The notes under the pieces were generated by a model. That model ran no database searches and had not been told where the DNA came from. It worked only from the letters and a program-made list of their open reading frames with translations. This document shows positions 1-4,598 of a DNA stretch of 5,139 nucleotides, piece by piece. The translations under genes and the position numbers were made by a program. Source of the stretch: a bacterium (GTDB lineage Bacteria; Patescibacteriota; JABMPQ01; JAQVVF01); NCBI GenBank assembly GCA_030611905.1, contig JAUWOX010000081.1, forward strand, positions 1 to 5,139. Reading direction: 5' to 3'. Each line of letters starts with the position of its first letter. Positions within the stretch are counted from its first letter, which is position 1.

Positions 1-354
1 AAAAACAAACAACAAAAAAACACCTATCATCTCCTACCAATCTCTATATTATTAATTATTCTATACGTAATTAGTCATGTTTTATCCAAGAAAAAAGTTA
101 TTAGCATAGTCAATCATAGAAAAATTTGGAATTTATTATTACTTATAACTTTTTTAGTTTCTGGAATATTAGGACTACTATTGATTATAGAAATCAATTT
201 TGGAATAATAATCCCCTCTTGGTTTAGTATTATGTTTTGGCATGTAGAAGCAGGAATTGCAATGTTTGCAATTTCAATTTTTCACATTATTTGGCACTGG
301 CCATATTTTAAAAACATGCTAAAATTAAACAAAATAATAAATAATCAAAAATAG
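1..354 (+). CDS. DUF4405-like membrane protein, C-terminal part (5' end outside window)
   Basis: Frame 1 is open from the first base to a TAG at 352-354, giving 117 codons with no start needed inside the window. The visible protein has three hydrophobic segments (about residues 11-28, 42-63 and 74-98). The last holds the pattern His81-x3-Gly85 ... His95-x3-His99-Trp100, followed by a short basic tail. This spacing of histidines at the two ends of a transmembrane hairpin resembles DUF4405-type domains, which look like cytochrome-b-type haem-binding helical bundles. Haem binding is inferred, not shown. In related proteins the missing N-terminal part can carry further helices or an iron-sulfur domain; here it cannot be seen. 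Family call is from motif memory only. No clear terminator follows the stop. Confidence 0.72.
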   Translation, partial: KNKQQKNTYHLLPISILLIILYVISHVLSKKKVISIVNHRKIWNLLLLITFLVSGILGLLLIIEINFGIIIPSWFSIMFWHVEAGIAMFAISIFHIIWHWPYFKNMLKLNKIINNQK

Positions 355-544
355 CTTCCATATATAAATCAAATTAGATATCTACACAAAATAACTGCAA
401 AAAACAACCAAAATTACATTAGACTTTCTTCCGTCTCATGTATTTTTTGTATCAATTGATTTTAGTAACTCAATTTTAACAAATAATAATATTAGCTAGC
501 AAAAAAACGCTTAAATTGAAAGGTGCCTTGGACACAATTAAAAA

Positions 545-763
545 ATGAATAAAAAAACAAAAAAACCAATTAAAAATTTAATCGCTATCCCGCTTTACAC
601 AATACTAGGCTTTATCCTCGGCTTTTATTTATTCTGGCTATTCGGCCTTATTTTTATCAAAAACGATTCAACTTCTCTTGCATCCATATATCTTGCCCCA
701 ATATTTATTACGATTGGAACAATTATAGGAATAATAACTGGAATAAAACGAAGCCGAACATAA
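545..763 (+). CDS. Small two-helix membrane protein, unknown function
   Basis: A 72-residue protein with a lysine-rich N-terminus (residues 1-10), a long hydrophobic helix at about 12-38, a short polar loop (39-46) and a second helix at about 47-66, ending in Lys-Arg-Ser-Arg. The basic ends suggest both termini are cytoplasmic. The ATG is preceded by AATTAAAAA with no Shine-Dalgarno at normal spacing; a GAAAGGTG at 518-525 is about 20 bases away and too far. I do not recognise the family. It is the first gene of a four-gene operon, 9 bp ahead of the deoxyribosyltransferase-like gene, so it may be a membrane partner of the enzymes behind it (inference). The coding call rests on the clean two-helix protein and the operon spacing. 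Confidence 0.7.
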   Translation: MNKKTKKPIKNLIAIPLYTILGFILGFYLFWLFGLIFIKNDSTSLASIYLAPIFITIGTIIGIITGIKRSRT

Positions 764-772
764 ATTTAAAAT

Positions 773-1216
773 ATGAAAATTACTATTTGCGGCAGTATCG
801 CCTTCTTTGGCCAAATGCTTAAAATAAAAAATGACCTAGAAAAATTAGGCCATCAAGTCAAATTGCCGCCTACAACAGTCAAAGACGATAAAAACAAAAC
901 CATCACTGTAGAAAAATATTATCAACTACGAAAACAAGAAAAAAATCCCAACAGCTGGATTTGGGATGAAAAAACTAAAGCTATCAAAGATCATTTTAAA
1001 AAAATCGAATGGGCTGAAGCTGTTTTAATTTTAAATTATAAGAAAAAAAACACTCCCAATTATATCGGCGCTAATACTTTCTTAGAAATGGGCCTTGCCT
1101 TTCATTTTGATAAAAAAATATTCCTCCTTAATTCTATCCCTGAAATGTCCTGCACTGAAGAAGTCCTTGGCATGCAACCTCTTATCATTAATAATAATTT
1201 AACTTTAATAAAATAA
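773..1216 (+). CDS. Nucleoside 2-deoxyribosyltransferase-like protein
   Basis: A 147-residue cytosolic protein. The N-terminus (residues 1-10) is a beta strand ending in Cys6-Gly-Ser8, as in nucleoside 2-deoxyribosyltransferase-fold proteins, where this loop contacts the nucleoside. A second signature spans 80-121: Ala81-Glu-Ala then a strand ending in Asn88, then Tyr97-Ile-Gly-Ala-Asn101 and Glu105-Met-Gly-Leu-Ala109, followed by the Lys-Lys-Ile strand at 114-120. In the known enzymes a Glu in a similar place is the catalytic nucleophile, so Glu105 is the likely equivalent. Family members move or hydrolyse the N-glycosidic bond of (deoxy)nucleosides or nucleotides. Many uncharacterised CPR and archaeal members share this particular Asn/Glu pattern, and their substrate is unknown to me. 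Start ATG lacks a Shine-Dalgarno. It sits 9 bp behind the small membrane protein and 4 bp ahead of the MCFS protein. Confidence 0.75.
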   Translation: MKITICGSIAFFGQMLKIKNDLEKLGHQVKLPPTTVKDDKNKTITVEKYYQLRKQEKNPNSWIWDEKTKAIKDHFKKIEWAEAVLILNYKKKNTPNYIGANTFLEMGLAFHFDKKIFLLNSIPEMSCTEEVLGMQPLIINNNLTLIK

Positions 1217-1220
1217 TATT

Positions 1221-1913
1221 ATGTGTTTTAGCCCACAAATTTCTCTCTTTACTGCCCTAGTCGAATTTGGCAGTGCAGCTTTCATTTTCCTAAGATTCAA
1301 AAAAACAATCATTATCAAATATCTGTCTCTGATAGTATTCCTACTAGGTCTTTATCAATTTTCAGAATACATGCTCTGTACTACCAACGATATTCAACTC
1401 TGGGGAACGATAGGATTCATAACCTACACCGTTCTTCCACCTTTATGTTTAATTTTTATATTAAAATATACAAAAATTAATCTCAAAAAAACATTTCTAC
1501 TTTATCTACCGGCTATAATATTTTCTTTAATTGCGATTTTCACTAAAAACTTTATCATTACTGGAAGCTGTTCAACTATTTTCGTAACTATTCAAAACAT
1601 ATTTGTCTTATCAAACAATCATCAATTTCTAACTTTAATTTATTGGCTCTATTATTTTTCCTATATAATGACTGGTTGTCTATTTATAGTCCGAGCTATA
1701 AAATCAAAAAAAAACAATAACAAAAAAAGAATCTACTACATCATTCTCTCCGCCATTGTTTTAAGTTTATTACCAGCATTAATTTTAATAATAATCCTAC
1801 CATCTCTCAAAATAATGTTCCCATCTATTTACTGTCAATTTGCCTTACTCTTTACCATCATGGCTCTACTTTGCGTTCATCTAGATAATAAACTACAAAA
1901 AGAAAAATTATGA
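1221..1913 (+). CDS. Polytopic membrane protein of the MCFS / DUF6629-like type
   Basis: A 230-residue, strongly hydrophobic protein with about seven predicted membrane helices (roughly 5-25, 31-52, 60-82, 91-128 as one or two, 136-159, 170-194, 203-220). It has a basic loop at 161-170 and a charged C-terminal tail. It begins Met-Cys-Phe-Ser and carries Gln46-Phe-Ser-Glu49 at the end of the second helix. Both features are typical of a poorly studied group (DUF6629 and relatives) whose members start almost invariably with MCFS or MCWS and have a Q..E pair in helix 2; that assignment is from memory. The conserved start fixes the initiation codon at 1221. No Shine-Dalgarno is seen. The gene starts 4 bp after the deoxyribosyltransferase-like gene, and its TGA overlaps the ATG of the MazG-like gene (ATGA, 1910-1913), so translation of the two is probably coupled. 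Function unknown. Confidence 0.72.
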   Translation: MCFSPQISLFTALVEFGSAAFIFLRFKKTIIIKYLSLIVFLLGLYQFSEYMLCTTNDIQLWGTIGFITYTVLPPLCLIFILKYTKINLKKTFLLYLPAIIFSLIAIFTKNFIITGSCSTIFVTIQNIFVLSNNHQFLTLIYWLYYFSYIMTGCLFIVRAIKSKKNNNKKRIYYIILSAIVLSLLPALILIIILPSLKIMFPSIYCQFALLFTIMALLCVHLDNKLQKEKL

Positions 1914-2215
1914 CCATCAAACAATATCAAAAATTATCTACTCGAATAATTAATCAGCTGGACAAAAAATATAAGTTAAATAGAAATGAACAACTGACTC
2001 TTTCGCAATTATTAGAAGAACTGGGTGAATTAGCCACAGAAATTAATCTAAAAAATCTAAGACATAAAAAAGCCAAAAAGAAGGATCTAGAACAAGAATT
2101 CGCTGATGTTTTTATACTTCTTGGACAACTAGCCCATTCTTTCAATATAGACCTAGAAAAAGCAATTTCAGACAAAATAAAAACCCTCCAAAAAAACATA
2201 AAATCACCTAAATAA
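1910..2215 (+). CDS. MazG-like all-alpha NTP pyrophosphatase
   Basis: A 101-residue soluble, helical protein with the metal-binding signature of the MazG/all-alpha NTP-PPase superfamily: Glu36-Glu37-x2-Glu40 on one helix and Glu63-x2-Asp66 on the next, joined by a lysine-rich turn (52-58). These acidic residues normally hold Mg2+ and the triphosphate. Family members hydrolyse (d)NTPs to monophosphate and pyrophosphate, usually removing aberrant nucleotides or regulating nucleotide levels. It is about the length of a single-domain MazG-like protein (full MazG has two such domains). The substrate cannot be predicted. Its ATG overlaps the stop of the membrane protein gene by 4 bp, making it the last gene of the operon, which ends at the terminator near 2299-2324. 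Confidence 0.85.
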   Translation: MTIKQYQKLSTRIINQLDKKYKLNRNEQLTLSQLLEELGELATEINLKNLRHKKAKKKDLEQEFADVFILLGQLAHSFNIDLEKAISDKIKTLQKNIKSPK

Positions 2216-2268
2216 ACCCCACACAAAACATCTATAACTCATGCTCTCAATCACTTTGTAAGCGAATT

Positions 2269-2297
2269 AACGGCTACTATCGACGATAATAGCCGTT
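2269..2297 (+). other. Stem-loop upstream of the operon terminator
   Basis: An imperfect inverted repeat with arms AACGGCTA (2269-2276) and TAGCCGTT (2290-2297). A C/A mismatch separates these from an inner 4-bp stem TATC/GATA closing a GAC loop. It lies 53 bp after the MazG-like stop codon and one base before a second hairpin. It has no T-tract of its own, so it is more likely an RNA 3'-end stabilising structure, or half of a tandem terminator, than a terminator alone. Confidence 0.6.
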
Positions 2298-2298
2298 C

Positions 2299-2324
2299 AA
2301 CCCGTAAAATACGGGTTTTATTTT
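2299..2324 (+). terminator. Rho-independent terminator of the 545-2215 operon
   Basis: A perfect 8-bp stem, AACCCGTA (2299-2306) and TACGGGTT (2310-2317), with an AAA loop, followed by TTATTTT. The stem is GC-rich compared with its surroundings. It lies about 85 bp after the last stop codon of the plus-strand operon, with no gene in between. Confidence 0.8.
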
Positions 2325-2369
2325 AGCTTAATTAAGCCATTTGCTTTATCTAAGCCCAAACTAACGCAC

Positions 2370-2395
2370 AAAAAAAAGAGCCACGTCTAGACTCT
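2370..2395 (-). terminator. Rho-independent terminator of the 64-residue cysteine-rich gene
   Basis: Read on the minus strand, AGAGTC (2395-2390) pairs with GGCTCT (2382-2377), including one T-G wobble, across a 7-base loop. It is followed by a run of seven T (2376-2370). It starts 7 bases after the minus-strand stop codon at 2402-2404 and faces the plus-strand operon terminator, insulating the two convergent units. Confidence 0.7.
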
Positions 2396-2401
2396 CAATG
2401 A

Positions 2402-2596
2402 TCAATCGTCCCATTCCCCAGGATCTGGACAATCCGGATTAGGACAAGTATTATTCTTTAAAAAATCTCCTGCCGGAGCAATATGTCCACATATATAACA
2501 ATAATCACTCCCCACCGGACAAACATTGCCCGTATCAATTTGTCCCTTTGTAATAACCCGTCGCTCTCTTCCTGTATGCGAACGCTGATCCGGCAT
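2402..2596 (-). CDS. Small cysteine-rich (putative zinc-binding) protein, unknown function
   Basis: A 64-residue protein with a basic N-terminal third (Arg/Lys within 5-17) and a C-terminal cysteine cluster: Cys26, Cys33-x2-Cys36, then Cys51-x4-Cys56, followed by an acidic tail ending Glu-Trp-Asp-Asp. The two cysteine pairs, with Pro and Gly near them, look like a zinc-ribbon or related metal knuckle; metal binding is inferred. I do not recognise a named family. The coding call is unusually well supported by signals. A full-consensus sigma-70 promoter lies at 2671-2643, a strong Shine-Dalgarno (AGGAGGAGGG, 2610-2601) sits at good spacing, and an intrinsic terminator follows directly. It is a single-gene unit whose signals predict high expression. 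Its base composition is visibly less AT-rich than the enzyme genes around it. Confidence 0.82.
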   Translation of the reverse strand: MPDQRSHTGRERRVITKGQIDTGNVCPVGSDYCYICGHIAPAGDFLKNNTCPNPDCPDPGEWDD

Positions 2597-2600
2597 TTTT

Positions 2601-2610
2601 CCCTCCTCCT
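2601..2610 (-). promoter_or_regulatory. Strong Shine-Dalgarno for the 64-residue protein
   Basis: On the minus strand AGGAGGAGGG is followed by four A and then the ATG at 2596. Its two overlapping GGAGG cores lie 8 and 5 bases from the start. It decides the start codon and contrasts with the plus-strand genes here, none of which has such a site. Confidence 0.85.
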
Positions 2611-2642
2611 CGCTACAATGAGCACGACAAATCTAATACTCT

Positions 2643-2671
2643 ATTATAAAGAAACAAAATACTATTGTCAA
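2643..2671 (-). promoter_or_regulatory. Full-consensus sigma-70 promoter
   Basis: Read on the minus strand, TTGACA (2671-2666) is separated by exactly 17 bases from TATAAT (2648-2643): 12 of 12 consensus bases with optimal spacing. Transcription should start near 2636, giving a leader of about 39 bases before the ATG at 2596, including the Shine-Dalgarno. It begins immediately after the terminator of the upstream SGNH-like gene. Confidence 0.88.
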
Positions 2672-2672
2672 T

Positions 2673-2704
2673 AAAAAAACGAGAATTAAATTCCCCGTTT
2701 TTTT
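2673..2704 (-). terminator. Terminator of the SGNH-like gene, probably bidirectional
   Basis: An inverted repeat flanked by seven A (2673-2679) and seven T (2698-2704), with ACG/CGT at the base and an AT-rich inner stem around GAATT/AATTCC; pairing is slightly imperfect. On the minus strand it lies 10 bases after the stop codon at 2715-2717 and ends in a T-run. The symmetric tracts would allow it to work in both directions. Confidence 0.75.
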
Positions 2705-2714
2705 ATCTTTAAAA

Positions 2715-3425
2715 TTAATATGTCAACAGGCCTTCATCTACAAAGGCATCTGAACTTTCAAAATATCTAGTTAATAATTTAACAACCTTGTTCCCAACCC
2801 TTTTCCCTGATCGATAATTTGGATGCCCATCATAAGGATCACTCACATATTTCTTTTTTAGATAACCCTTTCTATTTCGTAATTGCTTATACAATCTAAA
2901 AGCAATCAAATTATTCCCAGTATAATTACTAATATATCCCTTCTTTAGCCACTTATCAAATTTTTTGGCTCTTTTCGCGTCAGCCGCATTAGTTAAAACT
3001 TTTGGCAAAGGCGGAGTTGACATCGGCACAAACAACCTATTCGGATGCGCCCGATAAATATTATAAAGCTGTCGATACCAATCTTTATATTGATTTAATT
3101 CTGCTTTAGACCCAATTTCACTAGCTGGATAACACGATTTAAATAAAATAATATCCGAATCTCCAATAATATCCCAAGAGTTAGCATCAGAAAATAAATC
3201 ATAAAAATCCCCCGGATCGGTATTTTCATCCCACCAAGGCGCTCGAGCAGCATAACCAGCATTCAATAATTTACTTTTCAATCCCCCCTCCCAATAAATC
3301 TCACCAGTCGAATGATGAATAAAAAAAACCCTTCTGTTCGAACCCGGCCTCTCTGCCAAAGCAAAACCAGCAAATAATAAACAAAAAACTGCAAAGAGCA
3401 TAATCGGAAGAATAACTTTTTTCAT
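2715..3425 (-). CDS. Secreted SGNH-hydrolase-like protein
   Basis: Starting at 3425 the protein has 236 residues. Residues 1-24 form a clear signal peptide: Met-Lys-Lys, a hydrophobic core, then Ala-Leu-Ala before Glu25, so it is probably exported. The mature part opens with a strand followed by His37-His38-Ser39-Thr40-Gly41, resembling block I of SGNH/GDSL-type hydrolases with Ser39 as candidate nucleophile. Further matches are the strand ending Phe95-Lys-Ser-Cys-Tyr-Pro100, a Ser136-Thr-Pro-Pro turn, and Asp196-Pro-Tyr-Asp199-Gly-His201-Pro, where Asp/His would complete the triad. Such enzymes deacylate esters on lipids or glycans; the substrate here is unknown. The frame stays open to an ATG at 3503, but that would put 26 residues before a perfect signal peptide and ahead of the promoter at 3474-3446, so I reject it. 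No Shine-Dalgarno is seen. Confidence 0.75.
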   Translation of the reverse strand: MKKVILPIMLFAVFCLLFAGFALAERPGSNRRVFFIHHSTGEIYWEGGLKSKLLNAGYAARAPWWDENTDPGDFYDLFSDANSWDIIGDSDIILFKSCYPASEIGSKAELNQYKDWYRQLYNIYRAHPNRLFVPMSTPPLPKVLTNAADAKRAKKFDKWLKKGYISNYTGNNLIAFRLYKQLRNRKGYLKKKYVSDPYDGHPNYRSGKRVGNKVVKLLTRYFESSDAFVDEGLLTY

Positions 3426-3445
3426 AATTTTATATTTACTTATTA

Positions 3446-3474
3446 ATAATATAACAATGCCCACCCAAACCCAA
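3446..3474 (-). promoter_or_regulatory. Candidate sigma-70 promoter of the SGNH-like gene
   Basis: On the minus strand TTGGGT (3474-3469) and TATTAT (3451-3446) are separated by 17 bases. Transcription would begin near 3440, leaving a leader of only about 14 bases before the ATG at 3425. This agrees with the signal-peptide start and excludes the upstream ATG at 3503. Confidence 0.55.
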
Positions 3475-3694
3475 GTCTTCGATTTGTGGTTTTGGAGTAA
3501 CAATGCAACAATATAGCAATGAAATCAATTCTCTGATAAACTATAGATAGTCTATCCACTTATAATTTAACATAAAGAAGATAAAAAAACAAACAACCAA
3601 GACAATAAATAAAATAATGGAAAAAAATATTATTCATTATTTAAAAACCATCTATCCAATGTTCCGATCCCCACTATTTTCTGTAATAATCCAT

Positions 3695-3724
3695 AAAAAA
3701 AATTCCACCCCAATGGGATAGAAT
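3695..3724 (-). terminator. Rho-independent terminator of the 86-residue gene
   Basis: On the minus strand a 10-bp stem, ATTCTATCCC (3724-3715) with GGGGTGGAAT (3711-3702), contains two wobble pairs and closes an ATT loop. It is followed by seven T (3701-3695). The first base of the stem is the last base of the TGA stop codon. The remaining spacer down to the promoter at 3474 shows nothing further that I can support. Confidence 0.88.
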
Positions 3725-3984
3725 CAAGGTGCAGTTTCAGCTTCTTGAGGCATTAATTCAACGTCTCCGCCAGTCCATTGAATTCCTATCAAGCTCTGAT
3801 TATGTCTTCCCAATATAGATACCCCCAAACATTCTGGACAAGCTCGTTCATCCAAAAATTCTGACGGCAAAGTCTCTCCTAAAACAAATTTTTGACCGCA
3901 ACGAGCAGTCACTTCTGTTCCTGACGCTGGTCTTGCTCCAAAAAAATCACAAAAATGAAAAACCATGCCATTCAGCTTCTCCAT
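3724..3984 (-). CDS. Small cysteine-containing (putative zinc-ribbon) protein, unknown function
   Basis: An 86-residue soluble protein. His10-Phe-Cys12, Cys29-Gly, and Cys49-Pro-Glu-Cys52 form a likely four-ligand metal site. The pattern 'His ... Arg-Cys-Gly ... Cys-Pro-x-Cys' resembles small zinc-ribbon proteins such as DUF3039-type proteins, but this is a loose resemblance and metal binding is inferred. The C-terminal third (53-86) ends in an acidic tail. A strong Shine-Dalgarno precedes the ATG and a strong terminator starts on its stop codon, so it is a single-gene unit. Like the 64-residue gene at 2402-2596 it is clearly less AT-rich than its neighbours. The two proteins are not obviously homologous beyond cysteine pairs and acidic tails. 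It is divergent from the Nudix gene. Confidence 0.78.
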   Translation of the reverse strand: MEKLNGMVFHFCDFFGARPASGTEVTARCGQKFVLGETLPSEFLDERACPECLGVSILGRHNQSLIGIQWTGGDVELMPQEAETAP

Positions 3985-3988
3985 TTTT

Positions 3989-3998
3989 CACCTCCCCC
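3989..3998 (-). promoter_or_regulatory. Strong Shine-Dalgarno for the 86-residue protein
   Basis: On the minus strand GGGGGAGGTG precedes four A and the ATG at 3984. The GGAGG core ends 6 bases before the start codon, which is optimal spacing. It fixes the start. Confidence 0.85.
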
Positions 3999-4041
3999 AG
4001 CTTTTTCTATTTATTTTTTACAACTATTCAACAACAAAGAC

Positions 4042-4070
4042 ATTCTATCATACCCAATCATACTTTTTAA
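4042..4070 (-). promoter_or_regulatory. Candidate promoter of the 86-residue gene
   Basis: On the minus strand TTAAAA (4070-4065) is followed after 17 bases by TAGAAT (4047-4042), which has an extended -10 TG at 4050-4049. An overlapping alternative is TTGGTT (4074-4069), 16 bases, TATGAT (4052-4047). Either would give a leader of about 50-55 bases ending in the strong Shine-Dalgarno. Only one is likely to be real. Confidence 0.45.
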
Positions 4071-4076
4071 CCAAAG

Positions 4077-4085
4077 TTATCCACA
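4077..4085 (+). promoter_or_regulatory. Perfect DnaA-box match (TTATCCACA)
   Basis: The 9-mer TTATCCACA equals the strongest consensus DnaA box. It lies in the 104-bp divergent spacer, 3 bases before the Nudix ATG and just upstream of the candidate minus-strand promoter. I found no second box in the window, so this is not an origin. It could be a regulatory DnaA site or a chance match. Confidence 0.4.
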
Positions 4086-4088
4086 ACT

Positions 4089-4577
4089 ATGAAACTAGCT
4101 ACTCTATGCTACATAAAAAACAACAATAAAACTTTAATGCTTCATCGCATTAAAAAAGAAAATGATATTCATCAAGGCAAGTGGAACGGCGTTGGCGGCA
4201 AATTAAAACCAGAAGAATCTCCTGAAGAATGCGCTATTCGCGAAATCAAAGAAGAGACTGGACTCATCGTCAAAAATCCCAGCTTAAAGGGAATATTAAC
4301 TTTTCCTCTTTTTCTAAATGATGAAACCTGGTATGTTTTCGTTTATGTTATCGACGAATTTAAAGGAAAATTAATAAACTCCCCCGAAGGACATCTCAAA
4401 TGGATTGATGATTCAAAATTATTAGATCTAAACCTCTGGGAGGGTGACCAATATTTTATAAAATGGTTATTAAAAAATAATTTCTTTTCTGCCAAATTTA
4501 TTTATAAAAACAAAAAACTAATTGATCATCAAGTTTATTTCCATAACCAAAAAATGGATATAAATCACCTAAAATAA
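4089..4577 (+). CDS. MTH1/MutT-type Nudix hydrolase (probable 8-oxo-dGTP diphosphatase)
   Basis: A 162-residue cytosolic protein with a complete Nudix box: Gly37-x5-Glu43-x7-Arg51-Glu52-Ile53-x-Glu55-Glu56-x-Gly58-Leu59. The Glu residues bind Mg2+ and catalyse pyrophosphate hydrolysis. Just before it, Lys31-Trp-Asn33-Gly-Val-Gly-Gly matches the Trp-Asn-Gly-x-Gly-Gly-Lys stretch of MTH1-like enzymes, where the Asn reads the oxidised purine. The C-terminal part also follows MTH1: Leu116-Trp-x-Gly-Asp120 and an aromatic helix, then a Phe-rich strand (132-138). Length is close to MTH1 (156). Such enzymes convert 8-oxo-dGTP and related oxidised purine nucleotides to monophosphates, preventing mutation. 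No Shine-Dalgarno is visible before the ATG and I see no convincing plus-strand promoter. It leads a two-gene unit with the NTP pyrophosphatase 21 bp downstream. Confidence 0.88.
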   Translation: MKLATLCYIKNNNKTLMLHRIKKENDIHQGKWNGVGGKLKPEESPEECAIREIKEETGLIVKNPSLKGILTFPLFLNDETWYVFVYVIDEFKGKLINSPEGHLKWIDDSKLLDLNLWEGDQYFIKWLLKNNFFSAKFIYKNKKLIDHQVYFHNQKMDINHLK

Positions 4578-4598
4578 TTATTAATTCTTCAAAATCTT

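Noticed and set aside
421..475. Weak hairpins AGAC/GTCT (421-436) and AATTGA/TCAATT (454-475) as possible terminators after the first gene
   Set aside because: Stems are short or all A/T, and the T-tracts are not directly after them.
447..544. Promoter for the 545-2215 operon
   Set aside because: Several -35-like and -10-like hexamers occur (TTGATT 456-461, TAATAT 487-492, TTGAAA 516-521), but none pairs at 16-18 bp spacing with a usable distance to the ATG. In such AT-rich DNA these are expected by chance.
1954..2226. 90-codon open frame on the minus strand
   Set aside because: It is antisense to the MazG-like gene, whose EExxE...ExxD signature is clear; the antisense protein has an implausible Ser/Arg/Phe-rich composition and no start signals.
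2483..2674. 63-codon open frame on the plus strand
   Set aside because: It runs antisense through the 64-residue gene, its Shine-Dalgarno and its full-consensus promoter, all strong minus-strand signals.
3426..3503. 26-residue N-terminal extension of the SGNH-like protein
   Set aside because: It precedes a perfect signal peptide and spans the candidate promoter at 3474-3446.
3617..3721. 34-codon open frame on the plus strand
   Set aside because: It has no Shine-Dalgarno or recognisable protein features and ends inside the minus-strand terminator stem at 3702-3724.
4077..4085. Replication origin at the DnaA box
   Set aside because: Only one box is present, the spacer is short, and no origin-linked genes such as dnaA, dnaN or rpmH are nearby.
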